From Pseudoclavibacter sp. CFCC 11306 (GTDB lineage Bacteria > Actinomycetota > Actinomycetes > Actinomycetales > Microbacteriaceae), in NCBI RefSeq assembly GCF_008831235.1, contig NZ_WBKF01000001.1, positions 1,174,529-1,238,528 on the forward strand: a stretch of DNA of 64,000 bases. The letters run 5' to 3'. Below the pieces are notes generated by a model. That model ran no database searches. It was not told the origin of the DNA and saw only the letters and a list, made by a program, of their open reading frames with translations. Shown here piece by piece: positions 45,246 through 53,937 of this stretch. How positions within the stretch are numbered: position 1 is the stretch's first letter; the number at the start of each line of letters is the position of its first letter. Position numbers and translations under genes: made by a program.

Positions 45246-45775
45246 CCCAGGACACATACACGGCCGTCGACCCCACCGAAATGGTCGGCCACCTCACACC
45301 CCGCCAATACGCCCGCCTCGAACGAGCCATCGACACCGCCCGCACCCTCGTCCCCTGGCTGTACGCCGCCGGCCACATCACCACCGAGCAGGGCGGCCGC
45401 ACCAAACGAGCAGAGGCACCCCTGCCGATCCCGGCAACCTGGGTGGCGGCCCACACGATCGATGACCTGCTCAACCGGCTGCAGCCCTGGGATGACCTGC
45501 GCGACGCCGCAGCCGACCTGCAAGGCCAGTGGCTGTGCAGGTGCCTGTGGCAGGAAGTCGAGTCAGCGGCACGCAACTGGCCGACCGAGGAGAAGCCACA
45601 CAAGGTCGTGTACGTGCGCTGCCGGCAGTGCCAGCGGCTCGCCCTGGAGTGGCAGCCGCCACAGTATGCAGGCGACGACATCAGGGTCGTGTGCACCGTG
45701 TGCGGGCATTTGGAGACGCCCGAGATGGTGGCTTGGGATGCACGGTTGGTTATCGACGAGCACGCGAGGCACTAG
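45242..45775 (+). CDS. Phage protein with C-terminal zinc ribbon
   Basis: Protein of 177 residues. The N-terminal two thirds are helical with TPRQYARLERAIDTARTLVP and an internal AHTIDDLLNRLQPWDDL. The C-terminal third has YVRCRQCQRLAL and VVCTVCGHLE, a complete four-cysteine zinc ribbon. It resembles small actinophage proteins of unknown role. It overlaps the preceding DNA-binding gene by 4 nt and ends 10 bp before the TIR gene. Confidence 0.66.
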   Translation: MTQDTYTAVDPTEMVGHLTPRQYARLERAIDTARTLVPWLYAAGHITTEQGGRTKRAEAPLPIPATWVAAHTIDDLLNRLQPWDDLRDAAADLQGQWLCRCLWQEVESAARNWPTEEKPHKVVYVRCRQCQRLALEWQPPQYAGDDIRVVCTVCGHLETPEMVAWDARLVIDEHARH

Positions 45776-45785
45776 ACTCTGTGAG

Positions 45786-46649
45786 GTGAAGATTTTCCTC
45801 AGCTGGTCAGGTACTCTGAGCCACACTGTTGCAGAAGCTTTCGAGGCGTGGCTGCCAAATGTGATCCAAGAATGTGACGGTGCATTCATTTCGACAGAGA
45901 TAGAAAAAGGTGCGCCTTGGTTTAGCACAATCTCTGCCGCACTTGAGGACTCCAAACTCGGAATCACTTTCATTACGCAAGAGAATCAGCTCAACCCATG
46001 GCTCTACTTCGAATCTGGGGCGATTTTTTCGAAGGTTGGGAACAAGCAGGTCTGCCCCGTACTCATTGATCTTTCTAAAGCGCAGTACAAAGGACCGCTC
46101 TCAAATCTTCAGCTTACTGATCTGTCTACTGATGGTGATCTTTGGAAGCTGGTTCTTGCCGTTAATGGTCAAGCGGATGCTCCAATTCGAGAGACTCTTC
46201 TTCAGCAATCGTTCGAGCGAACTTCGTCAGACTTCCTCAACCAGGTAACACACGCAATCTCTGAATTGGCGATTGAAACCGAATTGACCCACCCAAGGTC
46301 GTTAGACGACAAGGTTGACGAGATTCTGCTACAAGTCAGGTCCTTGGCTAGACCGAGGGTCGCGAAAGATAACCGCCTCAACTATTCTTCGAGACAAGTG
46401 AGGGCTCACGAAGCAGCTCAGTTCATGAGAAAAGCCATGGCGGATTCAGAACAGTCAGTCGACGTTCTGGTCAACAGCAAGGGTGGTGTTCGCGTCTTTG
46501 TTCAGAATGATGTTGATTTTGCCAGCGCAGAACGATTCATCTCAGACCTGAAACGGTTGGGACTCTACGACGGCGTCTCCTTGCTGGCAGTTTCCCAAGA
46601 GGATCTTCTACCAAGTGCGGAAGAGACAGATGAACCAGACAACGTCTGA
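45786..46649 (+). CDS. TIR-domain protein (phage-borne defence candidate)
   Basis: Protein of 287 residues. Residues 1-130 form a bacterial TIR domain: KIFLSWSGTLSHTVAEAF, then FISTEIEKGAPW, ALEDSKLGITFITQEN and NPWLYFESGAIF. The Glu in the last motif is at the position of the NADase glutamate of TIR enzymes. Residues 150-287 are an unrecognised domain that may sense or oligomerise. TIR enzymes destroy NAD+ or make cyclic ADP-ribose signals upon infection. The gene starts at a GTG preceded by GTGAG and is clearly more AT-rich than its neighbours, as expected for imported cargo. A hairpin at 46966-47019 closes this block. Confidence 0.85.
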   Translation: MKIFLSWSGTLSHTVAEAFEAWLPNVIQECDGAFISTEIEKGAPWFSTISAALEDSKLGITFITQENQLNPWLYFESGAIFSKVGNKQVCPVLIDLSKAQYKGPLSNLQLTDLSTDGDLWKLVLAVNGQADAPIRETLLQQSFERTSSDFLNQVTHAISELAIETELTHPRSLDDKVDEILLQVRSLARPRVAKDNRLNYSSRQVRAHEAAQFMRKAMADSEQSVDVLVNSKGGVRVFVQNDVDFASAERFISDLKRLGLYDGVSLLAVSQEDLLPSAEETDEPDNV

Positions 46650-46848
46650 CTGGATCCTCGCTACCGACGCCCCAGCGCGCGTTGGACGCAGCCGTGCCAC
46701 CATCTACGCGTGGGTGGCTGAGGGCAGCATCCGCACATGGCGGCCGGGCCGGAAGCTCTGGCTGAACCTCCCCGACCTGCTCGACGTGGAGCGGGCGAAG
46801 ACGGCCACACGGCTGACCGCTACGGAGCGTGCGACAAGGGTTGGTTGA
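46630..46848 (+). CDS. Excisionase-like (MerR-fold) HTH protein
   Basis: Protein of 72 residues, with DAPARVGRSRATIYAWVAEG and RTWRPGRKLWLNLPDLLD in the winged HTH_17 pattern. It overlaps the end of the TIR gene by 20 nt in another frame, so translation may be coupled. It could regulate the TIR gene or late phage genes, or be a second directionality factor. Nothing distinguishes these. Confidence 0.7.
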   Translation: MNQTTSDWILATDAPARVGRSRATIYAWVAEGSIRTWRPGRKLWLNLPDLLDVERAKTATRLTATERATRVG

Positions 46849-46965
46849 ACCTTTGGCGAACCACCTGGACGTGCTGGACAATCGTTTCAGATCGTAGATC
46901 AGTGTGCCACCGTCGAGCGGCCGCACACACTGCGATCGTTCATGAATGACGCCTTACGTCTGACA

Positions 46966-47019
46966 AGCCCCGCCCGCCGGTAGAAATCACCATTTCTGGA
47001 ACACCCGGCAGGCGGGGCT
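46966..47019 (+). terminator. Strong hairpin before the terminase module
   Basis: AGCCCCGCCCGCCGG (46966-46980) and CCGGCAGGCGGGGCT (47005-47019) pair at 14 of 15 positions, and the loop holds AGAAAT/ATTTCT as an inner stem. It separates the TIR/HTH genes from the packaging genes in the 220-bp gap 46849-47068. No other feature is certain in that gap, although the late promoter probably lies there. Confidence 0.65.
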
Positions 47020-47068
47020 CACACTTCCATCGACACCGGTAGCGCGGCAGGCCCGCGGGAGGTGCACC

Positions 47069-47554
47069 ATGCCGCAACACCGCTTCACCGACGACGACGC
47101 TCGCAAACTACATACCCTCCACGCCGAAGGCCTCTCGCTCGCGAAGATCGCCGAACACCTCGGCTTCTCACGCGCCACGATCTCGAAGTTCGCCAAACGC
47201 CTCGGCCTCGAATGGGCGTCACGCTCACAGACCAAAGCCGCCACCCAAGCCAAGCAGGCCGACGCCGCAGCACTGCGCGCCCAGCTCAAACTGAAACTCC
47301 TGCACGACGCCGAACAGCTCCGTGGCCAACTGTTCGCCAAGACCACCGTGTTCTCCTTCGGTGGCAAGGACAACATCTACCGGGAGCACACACTCCCCCG
47401 GCCGCCCGCCGACGTGCAACGCAACATCATGACTTCCATCGGCATCGCCGTGTCCAAGAGCCTCGACCTCGAGAAGATCGACCAGCGCACCGACCTCAAC
47501 AAGCCAGCCTTCGACACCTACCTCGACAGCCTCGGAGTGCCCATCATCAAGTGA
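47069..47554 (+). CDS. Terminase small subunit
   Basis: DNA-recognition subunit of the packaging motor, 161 residues. The N-terminal HTH reads SLAKIAEHLGFSRATISKFA (about residues 24-43). A basic coiled-coil segment follows, then the C-terminal NIYREHTLPRPPADVQRNI region common in actinophage small terminases. The large subunit follows 10 bp later. AGGTGC is the likely ribosome site. Confidence 0.82.
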   Translation: MPQHRFTDDDARKLHTLHAEGLSLAKIAEHLGFSRATISKFAKRLGLEWASRSQTKAATQAKQADAAALRAQLKLKLLHDAEQLRGQLFAKTTVFSFGGKDNIYREHTLPRPPADVQRNIMTSIGIAVSKSLDLEKIDQRTDLNKPAFDTYLDSLGVPIIK

Positions 47555-47564
47555 GGGGGCAGCC

Positions 47565-48869
47565 GTGCAACCCACACCGCTCGAAGGCAAAGCAGCACGC
47601 GCCGTACACATCCCCGAATGGGCCAGGATCGTCGCCTTCGACGGGGCCGTCCGTTCAGGCAAGACCATCGGCGAACTGCTCATGTGGGCCAGCTACTGCG
47701 TGCACGGCCCTGCCGGGCTGCTGCTCATCGGCGGCCGCACCGAACGCACCATCGCCAACAACCTCATCCTGCCGCTGCAGGAAATCTTCGGCCCCGAACG
47801 CGTCGTCTACACCCGAGCAACCGGCCGGGTATCGATCTTCGGCCGCGACTGTTTGGTCGTTGGCTTCAACGACGAGAGCTCACGAGAGAAGATCCAAGGC
47901 CTCACATTGGCCGGCGCGCTCCTCGACGAGGCGGCCGTCGTCCCCGAGTCCGCATTCCAGATGCTCATCTCGCGCCTGTCCGTACCAGGCGCCAGACTCT
48001 TCCTCACCTGCAACCCCGAGGGGCCCGAGCACTGGCTGCTCAAGAAATACCTCGAGCGTGCACGCCTGTGGGTCGACAAGCACGGCATCGCCCACGAGAA
48101 ACCAGCCGGCGACGACGTCCTCAACCTCTACCGAGTCACGTTCCTCCTCGACGACAACACCTGGCTCGTCGAGAACAACCCCGAGTACATCGCCGAGCTC
48201 AAGAAGCAGTACACCGGCCTCTGGTACCGGCGCATGATCGAATCCGAATGGGTCGCCGCCGAGGGTGCCATCTACCCCATGTGGGACCCCGACCGGCACG
48301 TCATCCGTTGGGAGGATCTGCCGCCCCTGCACCGCGTGTTCGGCGTCGGCATGGACTACGGCACCACGAACGCCACCGTCGGTATCGCCCTCGGCCTCAC
48401 CGCCGAACCACAGCCGCGCCTCGTGCTCATCGACGAATGGCGGTACGACTCCCGCGTCACCGACGTGCGCCTCACCGACGTCGAACTGTCAGAGCGGTTC
48501 CGGGCGTGGCTGTCAGGCCTGCATCACCCGGACGGCAGCGTGCTCGAACCCGAGCACATCTTCCTCGACCCCTCCGCCGCATCGTTCTCTGAGCAGCTGT
48601 GGAAAGACGGCGTGCGCACATGGCCGGCCGACAACGACGTGAACGACGGCCTCGCCGACGTCGCCTCACTGCTCGCCCTCGACCGAATGATCGTCACCGA
48701 CCGGTGCAAGGGCTGGATCAAAGAGGCCCCCGCCTACTCGTGGGACCCCAAAGCCACCGAGAAGGGCCTCGACAAGCCGCTCAAGGTTGCCGACCACTCC
48801 ATGGACGGCGGCCGCTACGTCGTCCGCTCCACCAAGCACCTGTGGCAGCACGCCATCGGCATCCACTGA
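47565..48869 (+). CDS. Terminase large subunit
   Basis: ATPase and nuclease that packages phage DNA, 434 residues. Walker A is GAVRSGKT (about 27-34), Walker B GALLDEAAVVPE. The C-terminal RNase H-like nuclease has GVGMDYGTTNATVGIALG, FLDPSA and NDVNDGLADVASL as the three acidic clusters. The start is a GTG with GAGGGG upstream. The length is normal and the gene is intact. Confidence 0.93.
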   Translation: MQPTPLEGKAARAVHIPEWARIVAFDGAVRSGKTIGELLMWASYCVHGPAGLLLIGGRTERTIANNLILPLQEIFGPERVVYTRATGRVSIFGRDCLVVGFNDESSREKIQGLTLAGALLDEAAVVPESAFQMLISRLSVPGARLFLTCNPEGPEHWLLKKYLERARLWVDKHGIAHEKPAGDDVLNLYRVTFLLDDNTWLVENNPEYIAELKKQYTGLWYRRMIESEWVAAEGAIYPMWDPDRHVIRWEDLPPLHRVFGVGMDYGTTNATVGIALGLTAEPQPRLVLIDEWRYDSRVTDVRLTDVELSERFRAWLSGLHHPDGSVLEPEHIFLDPSAASFSEQLWKDGVRTWPADNDVNDGLADVASLLALDRMIVTDRCKGWIKEAPAYSWDPKATEKGLDKPLKVADHSMDGGRYVVRSTKHLWQHAIGIH

Positions 48870-48891
48870 ACACACATACCAAGGAGGGCAT

Positions 48892-50445
48892 ATGCTCCCG
48901 CAGCAAGACACCCTCTGGCCACCCAAACCCTACGATCAGGCGTACCAGCGCTACACCGTCTGGGACGCCTGGTACCGCGGCGACATGGAGAAGCTCGCCG
49001 AACTCTACACAGGGCACACGCGCCCCGCAGGCCGCACCCGTCAGGGTGGCATCCTGTCGTCGCTGGTGAACTTCTTCGTCGGCCGACCCGTCGCCCCGGG
49101 CGAGCACCGCACCCGCCTGCACGCGCCCCTCGCAGGGAATCTCGCGCGGCTCTCCGCCGAGCTGCTGCTCGCAACACCGCCGTCGATCAACCTGGTCGAC
49201 GACAACGACGGCCGGGCAGGCGCACGTCTCGACGAGATCGTCAACCAGCCGCAGTTCCGTGCAGCGCTCCTCGACGGCGCAGAGATCGGCGCCGCGCTCG
49301 GCGGCACCGCGTTCACCATCGCATGGGATCGCGGCATCGCAGACACCCCCTGGGTGCAGGCGGCCGGCGCGGACCTCGTCATCCCCGAGCACCGGGCCGG
49401 GCGTCTCGCAGCGCTCACCATGTGGACCGAGTACCCGGTCGACAACAGCGCGACCGTGTACCGGCACCTTGAGCAGCACGTGCCCGGCTACATCCTGCAC
49501 GGCCTGTACGAGGGCACAGCCACGAACCTCGGCCGCATGGTGCCGCTCACCGAGCACACGGCCACCGCGCCGCTCGCCGATCTCACCACACTGGAGGTTG
49601 GCGGGCAGCCTGCCATCCCGACCGGCACGCAGAAGCTCACCGCCGTGTTCATCCCGAATGCGTCGGCGAAAGACTGGCGCCGCGACGGCGTGCTCAAGGA
49701 TCTCGGCCGCTCCGATTTCGAAGGCATCGACGGGATGCTCGACGCACTCGACGAAACCTGGTCGTCGTGGATGCGGGATATTCGTCTCGCAAAGGCACGC
49801 CTCATGGTGCCCGAGGGCACCCTCGACCGCACCGGCCAGTTCGACCCCGACCGTGAGATCTACCAGACGCTGAACCTCCCGCCGAACATGATCGGCGACA
49901 ACGCGATCAGAGCAGAGCAGTTCCTGATTCGCACGCAGGACCACGCCGACACGGCGTCCGCGATCAGCGCGCAGATCATCCTCGCCGCCGGCTTCAGCCT
50001 CTCCGACCTCGACCAGTACTCAAGCTCGGCACAAACGGCCACGGAGGTCACCGACCGGCGCAGCCAGTCCGAGCGCACCCGCGACCGCAAAGGCCTCAAC
50101 TGGCAGGCCGGACTCGCCTCGCTATCACAGGCACTCATGGAGGTCGACGCCGCCGTCTACCCGGGCAAGGGCGGTCAACCAATCGCCCCGCCGAGCGTCG
50201 AGTTCACGCAGCAGGCCACCCCTGACCCGACGCAGGTGGCACAGCAGATCAGCTTCCTGCGCTCCGCCGAGGTGATGTCACGCGAGACCGGTGTGCGCAT
50301 GGCCAACCCGGACTGGACAGACGAGCAGGTGGGTGCAGAGATGGATCGGCTCGCCGCGGAAGCACCCGCAGACCCGGGCACTTTCGGACGCTACGACCCC
50401 GACGAGAACGGAGCAGATGATGACGCTAGCGACGAAGTACCGTAA
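48892..50445 (+). CDS. Portal protein (SPP1 gp6-like)
   Basis: Protein of 517 residues forming the DNA entry ring at one capsid vertex. Typical portal stretches are LVNFFVGRPVAPG near residue 55, LGGTAFTIAWDRG near 140 and the stem/crown part with LPPNMIGDNAIRAEQFLIRT near 325. The acidic C-terminal tail (PDENGADDDASDE) is common in portals. The ATG at 48892 has AAGGAGG 7 nt upstream; the frame is open for 35 more codons back into the terminase gene. It overlaps the next gene. Confidence 0.9.
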   Translation: MLPQQDTLWPPKPYDQAYQRYTVWDAWYRGDMEKLAELYTGHTRPAGRTRQGGILSSLVNFFVGRPVAPGEHRTRLHAPLAGNLARLSAELLLATPPSINLVDDNDGRAGARLDEIVNQPQFRAALLDGAEIGAALGGTAFTIAWDRGIADTPWVQAAGADLVIPEHRAGRLAALTMWTEYPVDNSATVYRHLEQHVPGYILHGLYEGTATNLGRMVPLTEHTATAPLADLTTLEVGGQPAIPTGTQKLTAVFIPNASAKDWRRDGVLKDLGRSDFEGIDGMLDALDETWSSWMRDIRLAKARLMVPEGTLDRTGQFDPDREIYQTLNLPPNMIGDNAIRAEQFLIRTQDHADTASAISAQIILAAGFSLSDLDQYSSSAQTATEVTDRRSQSERTRDRKGLNWQAGLASLSQALMEVDAAVYPGKGGQPIAPPSVEFTQQATPDPTQVAQQISFLRSAEVMSRETGVRMANPDWTDEQVGAEMDRLAAEAPADPGTFGRYDPDENGADDDASDEVP

Positions 50446-50722
50446 ACGACCCGTCGAGATCGAGGCCATGATCTTGAAACGAGACAACGTCGATGACGTT
50501 GCTCGATGGTGCGGTGGTCGTGTTCTCCGAGAGTCGAAAGCGAGCGACCCCACCGACGTCTACGTTGCGCTCGAGATCCCCACTCTTGAGGGTGTCATGC
50601 GCGCAGAGACCAGAGATCCAACGGGACTGTACTCGCACGGAGATGCAGTAATCCGTGGAGTGAATGGCGAGTTCTACCCGTGCAAGCCGGACATCTTCGC
50701 CAAGACATACGAACTGGCCTAA
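50417..50722 (+). CDS. Small phage protein of the KYRKRPVEIEAM type
   Basis: Protein of 101 residues. The start TKYRKRPVEIEAMIL and end VNGEFYPCKPDIFAKTYE match a short domain seen in many phages. I recall it as a common unnamed cargo protein, often near structural or early genes. The function is unknown. It overlaps the portal gene by 29 nt in a different frame and has GGAG upstream; ATG at 50420 is an alternative start. Confidence 0.7.
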   Translation: MMTLATKYRKRPVEIEAMILKRDNVDDVARWCGGRVLRESKASDPTDVYVALEIPTLEGVMRAETRDPTGLYSHGDAVIRGVNGEFYPCKPDIFAKTYELA

Positions 50723-50725
50723 CCC

Positions 50726-51898
50726 ATGCCCCTGTACGTGCCGCCCGCAGGCTCCGACCCTGCCGACCTGATCGAGCAGCTCGGCGCGGACATCGCCGAC
50801 GTGTACAACCGCCTCGAGCTGCGCCTGCTCAAGCAGGTCGCCAAGAAGCTCCGCGCAGGCCGCAACACGTGGACGCAGGCCGACCGTGCACGCATCATCG
50901 CCGAACTGCGCGACTACACGCAGCGGCTCGTCGCACAGCTACCCGCAGACCTGCCCGCCCAGGTGATCACGATCGCAGCCGAGCACGGCACCATCGCAGC
51001 CGCAGCAACACTCGGCGCCGCGAAGGTCATCCACTCGAAGACCGTGCCGACCACCACGGCCATGCAGCACGCGGTCGCCGCCGTGCAAGCCGACCTGACC
51101 AACGCATTCGATCAGGTGCGCTCCCGCATCCTCCGCTACCCGGTCGACCAGCTCGGACGGTGGCTCGGCCCCGCCGGCGACGTCTACCAGCGCACCATCG
51201 CCGACACTGTCACTGGCCCGCTCATGAACGCCGAGGTGAAAGAGTCCGCGCGGCGGCTGGCCGTGCGTCGCTTCCTCGACCAGGGCGTCACCGGATTCAC
51301 CGACATTACCGGGCGACGGTGGCGCATCGGCACCTACGCGGAGATGGCCACCCGAACCGCCGTCACACGCGCCTACACCGACGCCACCGTCTGGCAGTCA
51401 CAGCAGGCCGGCATCAACCTGACGCAGGTCGTCATCGGGCACACCGCCTGCTCGCACTGCGGTGCCTGGGCCGGGAAGACCCTCAGCACTGACGGCACAC
51501 CGGCTGGCGACTACCGGATGCCGTCGATGCTCGGCGACGGGGCGGTCACCGTGCACGTCGACGGCACTGTCGACGAGGCGCGCGCCGCAGGCTGGCAACA
51601 CCCCAACTGCCGCTGCTTCCTCGTGCCGTACATCCCGGGCGGCACGTCGACGGCCACGAACCTCACCCGCTACGACCCCGACGCCGAGGCCGCCCGCGAC
51701 AAGCAGCGGTACATGGAGCGCCGGGTGCGCTCATTCAAGCGCCGTGCGGCCACCGCCGAGGATGACGCCGAGGCGACCAAGTGGAAGCGCCGCGCCCGCG
51801 ACGAGCAGGCGCGCATCCGCTCGCACGTCGCCGAACATGACCTGCCACGCCGCAGCCGCCGCGAGCAGCTGTGGTTCTCGGACGGCCACGCCGCATAG
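50726..51898 (+). CDS. Phage minor capsid / MuF-like head morphogenesis protein
   Basis: Protein of 390 residues. The helical N-terminal half is followed by the conserved head-protein region: GHTACSHCGAWAGKTLSTDG, then VHVDGTVDEARAAGWQHPNC and RCFLVPYIPGG (about 235-300), the Phage_min_cap2/MuF signature with its Cys and His. A basic, helical C-terminus (RRVRSFKRRAATAEDDAEAT) ends it. Such proteins are packed in the head and may be injected. It starts 3 bp after the small upstream gene. Confidence 0.85.
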   Translation: MPLYVPPAGSDPADLIEQLGADIADVYNRLELRLLKQVAKKLRAGRNTWTQADRARIIAELRDYTQRLVAQLPADLPAQVITIAAEHGTIAAAATLGAAKVIHSKTVPTTTAMQHAVAAVQADLTNAFDQVRSRILRYPVDQLGRWLGPAGDVYQRTIADTVTGPLMNAEVKESARRLAVRRFLDQGVTGFTDITGRRWRIGTYAEMATRTAVTRAYTDATVWQSQQAGINLTQVVIGHTACSHCGAWAGKTLSTDGTPAGDYRMPSMLGDGAVTVHVDGTVDEARAAGWQHPNCRCFLVPYIPGGTSTATNLTRYDPDAEAARDKQRYMERRVRSFKRRAATAEDDAEATKWKRRARDEQARIRSHVAEHDLPRRSRREQLWFSDGHAA

Positions 51899-51902
51899 AA
51901 AC

Positions 51903-51942
51903 CTCTCGCCCGTCGGGCTTGCTCCGTCTCGACGGGCGAGAG
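51903..51942 (+). terminator. Hairpin between MuF-like and scaffold genes
   Basis: CTCTCGCCCGTCG (51903-51915) pairs perfectly with CGACGGGCGAGAG (51930-51942) over 13 bp with a 14-nt loop. It may adjust the ratio of portal/MuF to scaffold and capsid messages or stabilise the downstream mRNA end. Confidence 0.65.
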
Positions 51943-51979
51943 CACCACCCTCACGGAGAAACCGGAGCAAGGAGACACC

Positions 51980-52627
51980 ATGACACTCATTCCACGCACA
52001 CCACGTCCCGCAGTGGCGGCACGCCCGCTGATCTGGAACCGCCCCCGCCTGCGCTTCCTCGAGGGCGCAGCAGGCGGCGAGGGCGGCAGCACACCACCTG
52101 CAACACCACCCGCAGGCGCACCTGCACCGACACCGCAGCCGCCCGCACCGGCGGCCCCGGCCGCCGCCGCGAAGCCCGAGCCCAAGAGCGACACGGTCGA
52201 CCCGTACATCAAGCAGCTGCGCGAGGAGAACGCCGAACGCCGCATCGCAGCCAAACAGGCCGCCGATGCCAAGGAGGCAGCCGAGAAGCACGCCGCCGAC
52301 CTCGAAACCCAGCTCAAGCAGCTGCAGGTCGACGCCGCAGTGCGCACGATCGCCGCGAAGCCTGACATCAACGGCAACGCATCCGCCCTGCTCGACTCGC
52401 GGGCGCTCACCAACAAGCTCAAGTCGGTAGATCCGACTGATGCCGCCGCCGTCGAGGCAGCGGTCAAGGAAGTGCTCGAAGCACAACCATACCTGAAGAA
52501 CGGCCCCAAGGTGCCCGGCAGCTCAGGCAGCGCCACGCACACCGGCGGGCACACCAGCAAGGCCCCGAACCTGCAGCAGTCGATCGCTCAGCAGATCGAG
52601 GCGCAGCTCACCCCGAAAGGAAACTGA
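51980..52627 (+). CDS. Capsid scaffolding protein
   Basis: Protein of 215 residues directly before the capsid gene. The N-terminal quarter is rich in Pro, Ala and Gly, residues 75-125 form a coiled coil (LREENAERRIAAKQAADAKE and on), and the C-terminus is disordered and basic. This layout, position and size are those of siphovirus scaffolds (Phage_min/DUF4355-like). A GGAGCAAGGAGA ribosome region precedes the ATG. Confidence 0.82.
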   Translation: MTLIPRTPRPAVAARPLIWNRPRLRFLEGAAGGEGGSTPPATPPAGAPAPTPQPPAPAAPAAAAKPEPKSDTVDPYIKQLREENAERRIAAKQAADAKEAAEKHAADLETQLKQLQVDAAVRTIAAKPDINGNASALLDSRALTNKLKSVDPTDAAAVEAAVKEVLEAQPYLKNGPKVPGSSGSATHTGGHTSKAPNLQQSIAQQIEAQLTPKGN

Positions 52628-52630
52628 CCC

Positions 52631-53617
52631 ATGGCCGTCTCCCTGGCAGAAGCCAAGAACAACACCCTCACCCCGCTCGACGCGAACGTCATCGACGAGT
52701 TCCGCAAGGAATCCGCCATCCTCGACACTCTCGGGTTCGACGATGTCGTCTCCGCCACGTCCGGCGGTGGCGGCGTCCTGAGCCACTCGTACCGTCGTCT
52801 GAAGACTCAGCCGACCTCGGCGTTCCGTGCGCTCAACAGCGAGTACACGCCCGGCAACGTCGAGACCGAGATCAAGTCGAGCGCCCTCGCCGTGCTCGGC
52901 GGCAGCTTCGAAGTCGACCGCGTCATCGCGGGGCTCGGCGCGGCCGCATCCGGCGCCGTGCAGGTCAACCTCCTGCAGAAGATCAAGGCGACCACCACGA
53001 AGTTCCAGGACGCCGTCATCAACGGCGACACCGCAACCGACGCGAACGCCTTCGACGGCCTCGACAAGGCCCTCACCGGCTCGTCGACCGAGGTGAACGC
53101 CGACGGCACCGGCACCTACGACTGGGCTGACCTGTCCACGCAGGAGAAGGTGTTCAGCATCTACGACCAGCTCGACGACTTCCTGTCGCTGCTCGACGGC
53201 ACACCCACCGTCATCGTCGGCAACCGTGACGTGCTCGCACGTCTGCGCGCCGCCGCACGCCGCGCCAACCAGTTCGTCGAGTCGCCCGTCGACGGCCTGA
53301 ACGGCCCGTCGGGTCGCCCGATCGTGCGTCAGACCATCGGCAACGGCATCATCCTCGTCGACGCCGGGAACAAGGCCGGGTCGAACGACCCGATCATCCC
53401 CACCACCGGTGGCAAGACCGACCTGTACGCGTACCGGGTCGGCCCCGACGGATTCTACGGCGTCACCACCATCGGCGGCACCGTCGTGAAGACCTGGCTG
53501 CCGGACTTCACCACGTCGAACGCGGTGAAGAAGGGCGAGGTGGAGCTCGGCCCGATCGGCATCGAGCTGCGTGCCACCAAGGCGGCGGCGGTGCTCCGCG
53601 GCGTGAAGGTGCGGTGA
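52631..53617 (+). CDS. Major capsid protein (HK97 fold)
   Basis: Protein of 328 residues. It starts four bases after the scaffold stop and has the composition of a capsid protein. Visible parts are a helical N-arm (ANVIDEFRKESAILDTLGF), the E-loop region with GGGGVLSHSYRRLKTQPTS, and a P/A domain with VFSIYDQLDDFLSLLDGTP and GNRDVLARLRAAARR. It ends in the strand-rich VELGPIGIELRATKAAAV. No delta-domain protease gene is nearby, so the separate scaffold protein probably drives assembly. Confidence 0.88.
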   Translation: MAVSLAEAKNNTLTPLDANVIDEFRKESAILDTLGFDDVVSATSGGGGVLSHSYRRLKTQPTSAFRALNSEYTPGNVETEIKSSALAVLGGSFEVDRVIAGLGAAASGAVQVNLLQKIKATTTKFQDAVINGDTATDANAFDGLDKALTGSSTEVNADGTGTYDWADLSTQEKVFSIYDQLDDFLSLLDGTPTVIVGNRDVLARLRAAARRANQFVESPVDGLNGPSGRPIVRQTIGNGIILVDAGNKAGSNDPIIPTTGGKTDLYAYRVGPDGFYGVTTIGGTVVKTWLPDFTTSNAVKKGEVELGPIGIELRATKAAAVLRGVKVR

Positions 53618-53622
53618 TCGAA

Positions 53623-53919
53623 ATGGCGAAGATCGCAACCCCCGTCGAGGGTTTCACCGGCCACGTCGCAGGCGTCGCATTCGAGAACGGCATCGGCGAG
53701 ACCGACAGCCTCGCCGCGCTCGCCTACTTCCGCCGGCAGGGCTACACGGTCGTCCAGGACGAGGCCGAAGAGCCTGCATTCCCCGAGGGCGACCCGTCGG
53801 AGAAGTGGACGGTCGGACAGCTGACCGCCTACGCGGCCGCGCACGGCGTCAACCTCGGCGACGCCAAGAAGAAGGACGAGCTGCTCGCCGCACTCGTCCC
53901 GGCCGCACCGGCCGAATAG
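53623..53919 (+). CDS. Head-associated protein with C-terminal HeH/SAP-like motif
   Basis: Protein of 98 residues between capsid and connector genes. The N-terminal half begins AKIATPVEGFTGHVAGVAFE and continues SLAALAYFRRQGYTVV. The C-terminal KWTVGQLTAYAAAHGVNLG then KKKDELLAALV is a helix-extended-helix motif like that of phage head fiber or decoration proteins. A GTG at 53614 overlaps the capsid stop and is an alternative start. Confidence 0.7.
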   Translation: MAKIATPVEGFTGHVAGVAFENGIGETDSLAALAYFRRQGYTVVQDEAEEPAFPEGDPSEKWTVGQLTAYAAAHGVNLGDAKKKDELLAALVPAAPAE

Positions 53920-53937
53920 CACGACAGGAGCAGGGCA

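Noticed and set aside
46630-46848. Antitoxin of the TIR protein
   Set aside because: The HTH_17 fold is common in excisionases and phage regulators, and only the 20-nt overlap connects it to the TIR gene. Kept as an HTH protein of unknown role.
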